Origin: Lepidurus packardi
Taxonomy: Eukaryota > Arthropoda > Branchiopoda > Notostraca > Triopsidae
Assembly: GCA_023053545.1 (NCBI GenBank)
Contig: JAKZAN010000025.1
Span: 1-64,000 of the forward strand
DNA length: 64,000 bases
Direction: 5' to 3'
Part shown: in pieces, positions 1-15,266 of the stretch
Layout of the letters: every line of letters starts with the position of its first letter
How positions within the stretch are numbered: the stretch's first letter is position 1
Translations under genes and position numbers: made by a program
The notes under the pieces: generated by a model
The model's input: only the letters and a program-made list of their open reading frames with translations
Told to the model about the DNA's origin: nothing
Databases searched by the model: none

Positions 1-3000
1 AAATTTCGACATTTGAAGAAAGCACAGTTAAGGCAATCTAATTTTGTCGTTTTTATCAATTATTATATTATATTATTTGCATGCAAAAAACCGAAAGGCA
101 TTTAAAGTACGCGAAATCAATACATAGATATAAACGAAATTTCGACATTTGAAGAAAGCACAGTTAAGGCAATCTAATTTTGTCGTTTTTATCAATTATT
201 ATATTATATTATTTGCATGCAAAAAACGAAATTTCGACATTTGAAGAAAGCACAGTTAAGGCAATCTAATTTTGTCGTTTTTATCAATTATTATATTATA
301 TTATTTGCATGCAAAAAACGAAATTTCGACATTTGAAGAAAGCACAGTTAAGGCAATCTAATTTTGTCGTTTTTACCAATTATTATATTATATTATTTGC
401 ATGCAAAAAACGAAATTTCGACATTTGAAGAAAGCACAGTTAAGGCAATCTAATTTTGTCGTTTTTATCAATTATTATATTATATTATTTGCATGCAAAA
501 AACCGAAAGGCATTTAAAGTACGCGAAATCAATACATAGATATAAACGAAATTTCGACATTTGAAGAAAGCACAGTTAAGGCAATCTAATTTTGTCGTTT
601 TTATCAATTATTATATTATATTATTTGCATGCAAAAAACGAAATTTCGACATTTGAAGAAAGCACAGTTAAGGCAATCTAATTTTGTCGTTTTTATCAAT
701 TATTATATTATATTATTTGCATGCAAAAAACCGAAAGGCATTTAAAGTACGCGAAATCAATACATAGATATAAACGAAATTTCGACATTTGAAGAAAGCA
801 CAGTTAAGGCAATCTAATTTTGTCGTTTTTATCAATTATTATATTATATTATTTGCATGCAAAAAACGAAATTTCGACATTTGAAGAAAGCACAGTTAAG
901 GCAATCTAATTTTGTCGTTTTTATCAATTATTATATTATATTATTTGCATGCAAAAAACCGAAAGGCATTTAAAGTACGCGAAATCAATACATAGATATA
1001 AACGAAATTTCGACATTTGAAGAAAGCACAGTTAAGGCAATCTAATTTTGTCGTTTTTATCAATTATTATATTATATTATTTGCATGCAAAAAACGAAAT
1101 TTCGACATTTGAAGAAAGCACAGTTAAGGCAATCTAATTTTGTCGTTTTTATCAATTATTATATTATATTATTTGCATGCAAAAAACGAAATTTCGACAT
1201 TTGAAGAAAGCACAGTTAAGGCAATCTAATTTTGTCGTTTTTATCAATTATTATATTATATTATTTGCATGCAAAAAACGAAATTTCGACATTTGAAGAA
1301 AGCACAGTTAAGGCAATCTAATTTTGTCGTTTTTATCAATTATTATATTATATTATTTGCATGCAAAAAACGAAATTTCGACATTTGAAGAAAGCACAGT
1401 TAAGGCAATCTAATTTTGTCGTTTTTATCAATTATTATATTATATTATTTGCATGCAAAAAACGAAATTTCGACATTTGAAGAAAGCACAGTTAAGGCAA
1501 TCTAATTTTGTCGTTTTTATCAATTATTATATTATATTATTTGCATGCAAAAAACGAAATTTCGACATTTGAAGAAAGCACAGTTAAGGCAATCTAATTT
1601 TGTCGTTTTTATCAATTATTATATTATATTATTTGCATGCAAAAAACGAAATTTCGACATTTGAAGAAAGCACAGTTAAGGCAATCTAATTTTGTCGTTT
1701 TTATCAATTATTATATTATATTATTTGCATGCAAAAAACGAAATTTCGACATTTGAAGAAAGCACAGTTAAGGCAATCTAATTTTGTCGTTTTTATCAAT
1801 TATTATATTATATTATTTGCATGCAAAAAACGAAATTTCGACATTTGAAGAAAGCACAGTTAAGGCAATCTAATTTTGTCGTTTTTATCAATTATTATAT
1901 TATATTATTTGCATGCAAAAAACGAAATTTCGACATTTGAAGAAAGCACAGTTAAGGCAATCTAATTTTGTCGTTTTTATCAATTATTATATTATATTAT
2001 TTGCATGCAAAAAACGAAATTTCGACATTTGAAGAAAGCACAGTTAAGGCAATCTAATTTTGTCGTTTTTATCAATTATTATATTATATTATTTGCATGC
2101 AAAAAACGAAATTTCGACATTTGAAGAAAGCACAGTTAAGGCAATCTAATTTTGTCGTTTTTATCAATTATTATATTATATTATTTGCATGCAAAAAACC
2201 GAAAGGCATTTAAAGTACGCGAAATCAATACATAGATATAAACGAAATTTCGACATTTGAAGAAAGCACAGTTAAGGCAATCTAATTTTGTCGTTTTTAT
2301 CAATTATTATATTATATTATTTGCATGCAAAAAACGAAATTTCGACATTTGAAGAAAGCACAGTTAAGGCAATCTAATTTTGTCGTTTTTATCAATTATT
2401 ATATTATATTATTTGCATGCAAAAAACGAAATTTCGACATTTGAAGAAAGCACAGTTAAGGCAATCTAATTTTGTCGTTTTTATCAATTATTATATTATA
2501 TTATTTGCATGCAAAAAACGAAATTTCGACATTTGAAGAAAGCACAGTTAAGGCAATCTAATTTTGTCGTTTTTATCAATTATTATATTATATTATTTGC
2601 ATGCAAAAAACGAAATTTCGACATTTGAAGAAAGCACAGTTAAGGCAATCTAATTTTGTCGTTTTTATCAATTATTATATTATATTATTTGCATGCAAAA
2701 AACCGAAAGGCATTTAAAGTACGCGAAATCAATACATAGATATAAACGAAATTTCGACATTTGAAGAAAGCACAGTTAAGGCAATCTAATTTTGTCGTTT
2801 TTATCAATTATTATATTATATTATTTGCATGCAAAAAACGAAATTTCGACATTTGAAGAAAGCACAGTTAAGGCAATCTAATTTTGTCGTTTTTATCAAT
2901 TATTATATTATATTATTTGCATGCAAAAAACGAAATTTCGACATTTGAAGAAAGCACAGTTAAGGCAATCTAATTTTGTCGTTTTTATCAATTATTATAT

Positions 3001-6000
3001 TATATTATTTGCATGCAAAAAACGAAATTTCGACATTTGAAGAAAGCACAGTTAAGGCAATCTAATTTTGTCGTTTTTATCAATTATTATATTATATTAT
3101 TTGCATGCAAAAAACGAAATTTCGACATTTGAAGAAAGCACAGTTAAGGCAATCTAATTTTGTCGTTTTTATCAATTATTATATTATATTATTTGCATGC
3201 AAAAAACGAAATTTCGACATTTGAAGAAAGCACAGTTAAGGCAATCTAATTTTGTCGTTTTTATCAATTATTATATTATATTATTTGCATGCAAAAAACG
3301 AAATTTCGACATTTGAAGAAAGCACAGTTAAGGCAATCTAATTTTGTCGTTTTTATCAATTATTATATTATATTATTTGCATGCAAAAAACGAAATTTCG
3401 ACATTTGAAGAAAGCACAGTTAAGGCAATCTAATTTTGTCGTTTTTATCAATTATTATATTATATTATTTGCATGCAAAAAACCGAAAGGCATTTAAAGT
3501 ACGCGAAATCAATACATAGATATAAACGAAATTTCGACATTTGAAGAAAGCACAGTTAAGGCAATCTAATTTTGTCGTTTTTATCAATTATTATATTATA
3601 TTATTTGCATGCAAAAAACGAAATTTCGACATTTGAAGAAAGCACAGTTAAGGCAATCTAATTTTGTCGTTTTTATCAATTATTATATTATATTATTTGC
3701 ATGCAAAAAACCGAAAGGCATTTAAAGTACGCGAAATCAATACATAGATATAAACGAAATTTCGACATTTGAAGAAAGCACAGTTAAGGCAATCTAATTT
3801 TGTCGTTTTTATCAATTATTATATTATATTATTTGCATGCAAAAAACGAAATTTCGACATTCGAAGAAAGCACAGTTAAGGCAATCTAATTTTGTCGTTT
3901 TTATCAATTATTATATTATATTATTTGCATGCAAAAAACGAAATTTCGACATTTGAAGAAAGCACAGTTAAGGCAATCTAATTTTGTCGTTTTTATCAAT
4001 TATTATATTATATTATTTGCATGCAAAAAACGAAATTTCGACATTTGAAGAAAGCACAGTTAAGGCAATCTAATTTTGTCGTTTTTATCAATTATTATAT
4101 TATATTATTTGCATGCAAAAAACCGAAAGGCATTTAAAGTACGCGAAATCAATACATAGATATAAACGAAATTTCGACATTTGAAGAAAGCACAGTTAAG
4201 GCAATCTAATTTTGTCGTTTTTATCAATTATTATATTATATTATTTGCATGCAAAAAACGAAATTTCGACATTTGAAGAAAGCACAGTTAAGGCAATCTA
4301 ATTTTGTCGTTTTTATCAATTATTATATTATATTATTTGCATGCAAAAAACGAAATTTCGACATTTGAAGAAAGCACAGTTAAGGCAATCTAATTTTGTC
4401 GTTTTTATCAATTATTATATTATATTATTTGCATGCAAAAAACGAAATTTCGACATTTGAAGAAAGCACAGTTAAGGCAATCTAATTTTGTCGTTTTTAT
4501 CAATTATTATATTATATTATTTGCATGCAAAAAACGAAATTTCGACATTTGAAGAAAGCACAGTTAAGGCAATCTAATTTTGTCGTTTTTATCAATTATT
4601 ATATTATATTATTTGCATGCAAAAAACGAAATTTCGACATTTGAAGAAAGCACAGTTAAGGCAATCTAATTTTGTCGTTTTTATCAATTATTATATTATA
4701 TTATTTGCATGCAAAAAACGAAATTTCGACATTTGAAGAAAGCACAGTTAAGGCAATCTAATTTTGTCGTTTTTATCAATTATTATATTATATTATTTGC
4801 ATGCAAAAAACGAAATTTCGACATTTGAAGAAAGCACAGTTAAGGCAATCTAATTTTGTCGTTTTTATCAATTATTATATTATATTATTTGCATGCAAAA
4901 AACGAAATTTCGACATTTGAAGAAAGCACAGTTAAGGCAATCTAATTTTGTCGATTTTATCAATTATTATATTATATTATTTGCATGCAAAAAACGAAAT
5001 TTCGACATTTGAAGAAAGCACAGTTAAGGCAATCTAATTTTGTCGTTTTTATCAATTATTATATTATATTATTTGCATGCAAAAAACCGAAAGGAATTTA
5101 AAGTACGCGAAATCAATACATAGATATAAACGAAATTTCGACATTTGAAGAAAGCACAGTTAAGGCAATCTAATTTTGTCGTTTTTATCAATTATTATAT
5201 TATATTATTTGCATGCAAAAAACGAAATTTCGACATTTGAAGAAAGCACAGTTAAGGCAATCTAATTTTGTCGTTTTTATCAATTATTATATTATATTAT
5301 TTGCATGCAAAAAACCGAAAGGCATTTAAAGTACGCGAAATCAATACATAGATATAAACGAAATTTCGACATTTGAAGAAAGCACAGTTAAGGCAATCTA
5401 ATTTTGTCGTTTTTATCAATTATTATATTATATTATTTGCATGCAAAAAACGAAATTTCGACATTTGAAGAAAGCACAGTTAAGGCAATCTAATTTTGTC
5501 GTTTTTATCAATTATTATATTATATTATTTGCATGCAAAAAACGAAATTTCGACATTTGAAGAAAGCACAGTTAAGGCAATCTAATTTTGTCGTTTTTAT
5601 CAATTATTATATTATATTATTTGCATTCAAAAAACCGAAAGGCATTTAAAGTACGCGAAATCAATACATAGATATAAACGAAATTTCGACATTTGAAGAA
5701 AGCACAGTTAAGGCAATCTAATTTTGTCGTTTTTATCAATTATTATATTATATTATTTGCATGCAAAAAACGAAATTTCGACATTTGAAGAAAGCACAGT
5801 TAAGGCAATCTAATTTTGTCGTTTTTATCAATTATTATATTATATTATTTGCATGCAAAAAACGAAATTTCGACATTTGAAGAAAGCACAGTTAAGGCAA
5901 TCTAATTTTGTCGTTTTTATCAATTATTATATTATATTATTTGCATGCAAAAAACCGAAAGGCATTTAAAGTACGCGAAATCAATACATAGATATAAACG

Positions 6001-9000
6001 AAATTTCGACATTTGAAGAAAGCACAGTTAAGGCAATCTAATTTTGTCGTTTTTATCAATTATTATATTATATTATTTGCATGCAAAAAACGAAATTTCG
6101 ACATTTGAAGAAAGCACAGTTAAGGCAATCTAATTTTGTCGTTTTTATCAATTATTATATTATATTATTTGCATGCAAAAAACGAAATTTCGACATTTGA
6201 AGAAAGCACAGTTAAGGCAATCTAATTTTGTCGTTTTTATCAATTATTATATTATATTATTTGCATGCAAAAAACGAAATTTCGACATTTGAAGAAAGCA
6301 CAGTTAAGGCAATCTAATTTTGTCGTTTTTATCAATTATTATATTATATTATTTGCATGCAAAAAACGAAATTTCGACATTTGAAGAAAGCACAGTTAAG
6401 GCAATCTAATTTTGTCGTTTTTATCAATTATTATATTATATTATTTGCATGCAAAAAACGAAATTTCGACATTTGAAGAAAGCACAGTTAAGGCAATCTA
6501 ATTTTGTCGTTTTTATCAATTATTATATTATATTATTTGCATGCAAAAAACGAAATTTCGACATTTGAAGAAAGCACAGTTAAGGCAATCTAATTTTGTC
6601 GTTTTTATCAATTATTATATTATATTATTTGCATGCAAAAAACGAAATTTCGACATTTGAAGAAAGCACAGTTAAGGCAATCTAATTTTGTCGTTTTTAT
6701 CAATTATTATATTATATTATTTGCATGCAAAAAACCGAAAGGCATTTAAAGTACGCGAAATCAATACATAGATATAAACGAAATTTCGACATTTGAAGAA
6801 AGCACAGTTAAGGCAATCTAATTTTGTCGTTTTTATCAATTATTATATTATATTATTTGCATGCAAAAAACGAAATTTCGACATTTGAAGAAAGCACAGT
6901 TAAGGCAATCTAATTTTGTCGTTTTTATCAATTATTATATTATATTATTTGCATGCAAAAAACGAAATTTCGACATTTGAAGAAAGCACAGTTAAGGCAA
7001 TCTAATTTTGTCGTTTTTATCAATTATTATGTTATATTATTTGCATGCAAAAAACGAAATTTCGACATTTGAAGAAAGCACAGTTAAGGCAATCTAATTT
7101 TGTCGTTTTTATCAATTATTATATTATATTATTTGCATGCAAAAAACGAAATTTCGACATTTGAAGAAAGCACAGTTAAGGCAATCTAATTTTGTCGTTT
7201 TTATCAATTATTATATTATATTATTTGCATGCAAAAAACGAAATTTCGACATTTGAAGAAAGCACAGTTAAGGCAATCTAATTTTGTCGTTTTTATCAAT
7301 TATTATATTATATTATTTGCATGCAAAAAACGATATTTCGACATTTGAAGAAAGCACAGTTAAGGCAATCTAATTTTGTCGTTTTTATCAATTATTATAT
7401 TATATTATTTGCATGCAAAAAACGAAATTTCGACATTTGAAGAAAGCACAGTTAAGGCAATCTAATTTTGTCGTTTTTATCAATTATTATATTATATTAT
7501 TTGCATGCAAAAAACCGAAAGGCATTTAAAGTACGCGAAATCAATACATAGATATAAACGAAATTTCGACATTTGAAGAAAGCACAGTTAAGGCAATCTA
7601 ATTTTGTCGTTTTTATCAATTATTATATTATATTATTTGCATGCAAAAAACGAAATTTCGACATTTGAAGAAAGCACAGTTAAGGCAATCTAATTTTGTC
7701 GTTTTTATCAATTATTATATTATATTATTTGCATGCAAAAAACGAAATTTCGACATTTGAAGAAAGCACAGTTAAGGCAATCTAATTTTGTCGTTTTTAT
7801 CAATTATTATATTATATTATTTGCATGCAAAAAACCGAAAGGCATTTAAAGTACGCGAAATCAATACATAGATATAAACGAAATTTCGACATTTGAAGAA
7901 AGCACAGTTAAGGCAATCTAATTTTGTCGTTTTTATCAATTATTATATTATATTATTTGCATGCAAAAAACGAAATTTCGACATTTGAAGAAAGCACAGT
8001 TAAGGCAATCTAATTTTGTCGTTTTTATCAATTATTATATTATATTATTTGCATGCAAAAAACGAAATTTCGACATTTGAAGAAAGCACAGTTAAGGCAA
8101 TCTAATTTTGTCGTTTTTATCAATTATTATATTATATTATTTGCATGCAAAAAACGAAATTTCGACATTTGAAGAAAGCACAGTTAAGGCAATCTAATTT
8201 TGTCGTTTTTATCAATTATTATATTATATTATTTGCATGCAAAAAACGAAATTTCGACATTTGAAGAAAGCACAGTTAAGGCAATCTAATTTTGTCGTTT
8301 TTATCAATTATTATATTATATTATTTGCATGCAAAAAACCGAAAGGCATTTAAAGTACGCGAAATCAATACATAGATATAAACGAAATTTCGACATTTGA
8401 AGAAAGCACAGTTAAGGCAATCTAATTTTGTCGTTTTTATCAATTATTATATTATATTATTTGCATGCAAAAAACGAAATTTCGACATTTGAAGAAAGCA
8501 CAGTTAAGGCAATCTAATTTTGTCGTTTTTATCAATTATTATATTATATTATTTGCATGCAAAAAACCGAAAGGCATTTAAAGTACGCGAAATCAATACA
8601 TAGATATAAACGAAATTTCGACATTTGAAGAAAGCACAGTTAAGGCAATCTAATTTTGTCGTTTTTATCAATTATTATATTATATTATTTGCATGCAAAA
8701 AACGAAATTTCGACATTCGAAGAAAGCACAGTTAAGGCAATCTAATTTTGTCGTTTTTATCAATTATTATATTATATTATTTGCATGCAAAAAACGAAAT
8801 TTCGACATTTGAAGAAAGCACAGTTAAGGCAATCTAATTTTGTCGTTTTTATCAATTATTATATTATATTATTTGCATGCAAAAAACGAAATTTCGACAT
8901 TTGAAGAAAGCACAGTTAAGGCAATCTAATTTTGTCGTTTTTATCAATTATTATATTATATTATTTGCATGCAAAATACCGAAAGGCATTTAAAGTACGC

Positions 9001-12000
9001 GAAATCAATACATAGATATAAACGAAATTTCGACATTTGAAGAAAGCACAGTTAAGGCAATCTAATTTTGTCGTTTTTATCAATTATTATATTATATTAT
9101 TTGCATGCAAAAAACGAAATTTCGACATTTGAAGAAAGCACAGTTAAGGCAATCTAATTTTGTCGTTTTTATCAATTATTATATTATATTATTTGCATGC
9201 AAAAAACGAAATTTCGACATTTGAAGAAAGCACAGTTAAGGCAATCTAATTTTGTCGTTTTTATCAATTATTATATTATATTATTTGCATGCAAAAAACG
9301 AAATTTCGACATTTGAAGAAAGCACAGTTAAGGCAATCTAATTTTGTCGTTTTTATCAATTATTATATTATATTATTTGCATGCAAAAAACGAAATTTCG
9401 ACATTTGAAGAAAGCACAGTTAAGGCAATCTAATTTTGTCGTTTTTATCAATTATTATATTATATTATTTGCATGCAAAAAACGAAATTTCGACATTTGA
9501 AGAAAGCACAGTTAAGGCAATCTAATTTTGTCGTTTTTATCAATTATTATATTATATTATTTGCATGCAAAAAACGAAATTTCGACATTTGAAGAAAGCA
9601 CAGTTAAGGCAATCTAATTTTGTCGTTTTTATCAATTATTATATTATATTATTTGCATGCAAAAAACGAAATTTCGACATTTGAAGAAAGCACAGTTAAG
9701 GCAATCTAATTTTGTCGTTTTTATCAATTATTATATTATATTATTTGCATGCAAAAAACGAAATTTCGACATTTGAAGAAAGCACAGTTAAGGCAATCTA
9801 ATTTTGTCGTTTTTATCAATTATTATATTATATTATTTGCATGCAAAAAACGAAATTTCGACATTTGAAGAAAGCACAGTTAAGGCAATCTAATTTTGTC
9901 GTTTTTATCAATTATTATATTATATTATTTGCATGCAAAAAACGAAATTTCGACATTTGAAGAAAGCACAGTTAAGGCAATCTAATTTTGTCGTTTTTAT
10001 CAATTATTATATTATATTATTTGCATGCAAAAAACCGAAAGGCATTTAAAGTACGCGAAATCAATACATAGATATAAACGAAATTTCGACATTTGAAGAA
10101 AGCACAGTTAAGGCAATCTAATTTTGTCGTTTTTATCAATTATTATATTATATTATTTGCATGCAAAAAACGAAATTTCGACATTTGAAGAAAGCACAGT
10201 TAAGGCAATCTAATTTTGTCGTTTTTATCAATTATTATATTATATTATTTGCATGCAAAAAACGAAATTTCGACATTTGAAGAAAGCACAGTTAAGGCAA
10301 TCTAATTTTGTCGTTTTTATCAATTATTATATTATATTATTTGCATGCAAAAAACGAAATTTCGACATTTGAAGAAAGCACAGTTAAGGCAATCTAATTT
10401 TGTCGTTTTTATCAATTATTATATTATATTATTTGCATGCAAAAAACGAAATTTCGACATTTGAAGAAAGCACAGTTAAGGCAATCTAATTTTGTCGTTT
10501 TTATCAATTATTATATTATATTATTTGCATGCAAAAAACCGAAAGGCATTTAAAGTACGCGAAATCAATACATAGATATAAACGAAATTTCGACATTTGA
10601 AGAAAGCACAGTTAAGGCAATCTAATTTTGTCGTTTTTATCAATTATTATATTATATTATTTGCATGCAAAAAACGAAATTTCGACATTTGAAGAAAGCA
10701 CAGTTAAGGCAATCTAATTTTGTCGTTTTTATCAATTATTATATTATATTATTTGCATGCAAAAAACGAAATTTCGACATTTGAAGAAAGCACAGTTAAG
10801 GCAATCTAATTTTGTCGTTTTTATCAATTATTATATTATATTATTTGCATGCAAAAAACGAAATTTCGACATTTGAAGAAAGCACAGTTAAGGCAATCTA
10901 ATTTTGTCGTTTTTATCAATTATTTTATTATATTATTTGCATGCAAAAAACGAAATTTCGACATTTGAAGAAAGCACAGTTAAGGCAATCTAATTTTGTC
11001 GTTTTTATCAATTATTATATTATATTATTTGCATGCAAAAAACCGAAAGGCATTTAAAGTACGCGAAATCAATACATAGATATAAACGAAATTTCGACAT
11101 TTGAAGAAAGCACAGTTAAGGCAATCTAATTTTGTCGTTTTTATCAATTATTATATTATATTATTTGCATGCAAAAAACGAAATTTCGACATTTGAAGAA
11201 AGCACAGTTAAGGCAATCTAATTTTGTCGTTTTTATCAATTATTATATTATATTATTTGCATGCAAAAAACGAAATTTCGACATTTGAAGAAAGCACAGT
11301 TAAGGCAATCTAATTTTGTCGTTTTTATCAATTATTATATTATATTATTTGCATGCAAAAAACCGAAAGGCATTTAAAGTACGCGAAATCAATACATAGA
11401 TATAAACGAAATTTCGACATTTGAAGAAAGCACAGTTAAGGCAATCTAATTTTGTCGTTTTTATCAATTATTATATTATATTATTTGCATGCAAAAAACG
11501 AAATTTCGACATTTGAAGAAAGCACAGTTAAGGCAATCTAATTTTGTCGTTTTTATCAATTATTATATTATATTATTTGCATGCAAAAAACGAAATTTCG
11601 ACATTTGAAGAAAGCACAGTTAAGGCAATCTAATTTTGTCGTTTTTATCAATTATTATATTATATTATTTGCATGCAAAAAACGAAATTTCGACATTTGA
11701 AGAAAGCACAGTTAAGGCAATCTAATTTTGTCGTCGTTTTTATCAATTATTATATTATATTATTTGCATGCAAAAAACCGAAAGGCATTTAAAGTACGCG
11801 AAATCAATACATAGATATAAACGAAATTTCGACATTTGAAGAAAGCACAGTTAAGGCAATCTAATTTTGTCGTTTTTATCAATTATTATATTATATTATT
11901 TGCATGCAAAAAACGAAATTTCGACATTTGAAGAAAGCACAGTTAAGGCAATCTAATTTTGTCGTTTTTATCAATTATTATATTATATTATTTGCATGCA

Positions 12001-15000
12001 AAAAACCGAAAGGCATTTAAAGTACGCGAAATCAATACATAGATATAAACGAAATTTCGACATTTGAAGAAAGCACAGTTAAGGCAATCTAATTTTGTCG
12101 TTTTTATCAATTATTATATTATATTATTTGCATGCAAAAAACGAAATTTCGACATTCGAAGAAAGCACAGTTAAGGCAATCTAATTTTGTCGTTTTTATC
12201 AATTATTATATTATATTATTTGCATGCAAAAAACGAAATTTCGACATTTGAAGAAAGCACAGTTAAGGCAATCTAATTTTGTCGTTTTTATCAATTATTA
12301 TATTATATTATTTGCATGCAAAAAACGAAATTTCGACATTTGAAGAAAGCACAGTTAAGGCAATCTAATTTTGTCGTTTTTATCAATTATTATATTATAT
12401 TATTTGCATGCAAAAAACCGAAAGGCATTTAAAGTACGCGAAATCAATACATAGATATAAACGAAATTTCGACATTTGAAGAAAGCACAGTTAAGGCAAT
12501 CTAATTTTGTCGTTTTTATCAATTATTATATTATATTATTTGCATGCAAAAAACGAAATTTCGACATTTGAAGAAAGCACAGTTAAGGCAATCTAATTTT
12601 GTCGTTTTTATCAATTATTATATTATATTATTTGCATGCAAAAAACGAAATTTCGACATTTGAAGAAAGCACAGTTAAGGCAATCTAATTTTGTCGTTTT
12701 TATCAATTATTATATTATATTATTTGCATGCAAAAAACGAAATTTCGACATTTGAAGAAAGCACAGTTAAGGCAATCTAATTTTGTCGTTTTTATCAATT
12801 ATTATATTATATTATTTGCATGCAAAAAACGAAATTTCGACATTTGAAGAAAGCACAGTTAAGGCAATCTAATTTTGTCGTTTTTATCAATTATTATATT
12901 ATATTATTTGCATGCAAAAAACGAAATTTCGACATTTGAAGAAAGCACAGTTAAGGCAATCTAATTTTGTCGTTTTTATCAATTATTATATTATATTATT
13001 TGCATGCAAAAAACGAAATTTCGACATTTGAAGAAAGCACAGTTAAGGCAATCTAATTTTGTCGTTTTTATCAATTATTATATTATATTATTTGCATGCA
13101 AAAAACGAAATTTCGACATTTGAAGAAAGCACAGTTAAGGCAATCTAATTTTGTCGATTTTATCAATTATTATATTATATTATTTGCATGCAAAAAACGA
13201 AATTTCGACATTTGAAGAAAGCACAGTTAAGGCAATCTAATTTTGTCGTTTTTATCAATTATTATATTATATTATTTGCATGCAAAAAACCGAAAGGAAT
13301 TTAAAGTACGCGAAATCAATACATAGATATAAACGAAATTTCGACATTTGAAGAAAGCACAGTTAAGGCAATCTAATTTTGTCGTTTTTATCAATTATTA
13401 TATTATATTATTTGCATGCAAAAAACGAAATTTCGACATTTGAAGAAAGCACAGTTAAGGCAATCTAATTTTGTCGTTTTTATCAATTATTATATTATAT
13501 TATTTGCATGCAAAAAACCGAAAGGCATTTAAAGTACGCGAAATCAATACATAGATATAAACGAAATTTCGACATTTGAAGAAAGCACAGTTAAGGCAAT
13601 CTAATTTTGTCGTTTTTATCAATTATTATATTATATTATTTGCATGCAAAAAACGAAATTTCGACATTTGAAGAAAGCACAGTTAAGGCAATCTAATTTT
13701 GTCGTTTTTATCAATTATTATATTATATTATTTGCATGCAAAAAACGAAATTTCGACATTTGAAGAAAGCACAGTTAAGGCAATCTAATTTTGTCGTTTT
13801 TATCAATTATTATATTATATTATTTGCATGCAAAAAACCGAAAGGCATTTAAAGTACGCGAAATCAATACATAGATATAAACGAAATTTCGACATTTGAA
13901 GAAAGCACAGTTAAGGCAATCTAATTTTGTCGTTTTTATCAATTATTATATTATATTATTTGCATGCAAAAAACGAAATTTCGACATTTGAAGAAAGCAC
14001 AGTTAAGGCAATCTAATTTTGTCGTTTTTATCAATTATTATATTATATTATTTGCATGCAAAAAACGAAATTTCGACATTTGAAGAAAGCACAGTTAAGG
14101 CAATCTAATTTTGTCGTTTTTATCAATTATTATATTATATTATTTGCATTCAAAAAACCGAAAGGCATTTAAAGTACGCGAAATCAATACATAGATATAA
14201 ACGAAATTTCGACATTTGAAGAAAGCACAGTTAAGGCAATCTAATTTTGTCGTTTTTATCAATTATTATATTATATTATTTGCATGCAAAAAACGAAATT
14301 TCGACATTTGAAGAAAGCACAGTTAAGGCAATCTAATTTTGTCGTTTTTATCAATTATTATATTATATTATTTGCATGCAAAAAACGAAATTTCGACATT
14401 TGAAGAAAGCACAGTTAAGGCAATCTAATTTTGTCGTTTTTATCAATTATTATATTATATTATTTGCATGCAAAAAACCGAAAGGCATTTAAAGTACGCG
14501 AAATCAATACATAGATATAAACGAAATTTCGACATTTGAAGAAAGCACAGTTAAGGCAATCTAATTTTGTCGTTTTTATCAATTATTATATTATATTATT
14601 TGCATGCAAAAAACGAAATTTCGACATTTGAAGAAAGCACAGTTAAGGCAATCTAATTTTGTCGTTTTTATCAATTATTATATTATATTATTTGCATGCA
14701 AAAAACGAAATTTCGACATTTGAAGAAAGCACAGTTAAGGCAATCTAATTTTGTCGTTTTTATCAATTATTATATTATATTATTTGCATGCAAAAAACGA
14801 AATTTCGACATTTGAAGAAAGCACAGTTAAGGCAATCTAATTTTGTCGTTTTTATCAATTATTATATTATATTATTTGCATGCAAAAAACGAAATTTCGA
14901 CATTTGAAGAAAGCACAGTTAAGGCAATCTAATTTTGTCGTTTTTATCAATTATTATATTATATTATTTGCATGCAAAAAACGAAATTTCGACATTTGAA

Positions 15001-15266
15001 GAAAGCACAGTTAAGGCAATCTAATTTTGTCGTTTTTATCAATTATTATATTATATTATTTGCATGCAAAAAACGAAATTTCGACATTTGAAGAAAGCAC
15101 AGTTAAGGCAATCTAATTTTGTCGTTTTTATCAATTATTATATTATATTATTTGCATGCAAAAAACCGAAAGGCATTTAAAGTACGCGAAATCAATACAT
15201 AGATATGAAATTTCGACATTTGAAGAAAGCACAGTTAAGGCAATCTAATTTTGTCGTTTTTATCAA
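1..15266. repeat. Satellite array 1 (92/136-bp two-monomer satellite)
   Basis: This is a tandem array of two monomers. The short unit S (92 bp) starts CGAAATTTCG and ends GCATGCAAAAAA. The long unit L (136 bp) is S plus a 44-bp block starting CCGAAAGG and ending ATATAAA. I count 32 L and 118 S units plus a truncated last unit. The numbers of S between successive L are 3,1,1,12,4,7,1,3,9,1,2,2,7,7,2,4,1,3,10,4,4,2,3,1,3,8,1,2,2,2,6. Every L-to-L distance is exactly 136+92k except one that is 3 bp longer (an extra TCG near 11734). Point variants are very rare. The last L lacks AAAC near 15206, and the array then ends inside a monomer at ...TTTTTATCAA. The array continues beyond the left edge of the window. 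Confidence 0.98.

Noticed and set aside
1..15266. CRISPR-like appearance of regularly spaced repeats
   Set aside because: There are no variable spacers: the whole monomer repeats. The context is eukaryotic and no cas genes are present.
1..15266. CENP-B box or telomeric repeat in the monomer
   Set aside because: The TTCG in the monomer is not followed by the A..CGGG part of a CENP-B box, and no telomere-type hexamer runs are present. Centromere function cannot be claimed.
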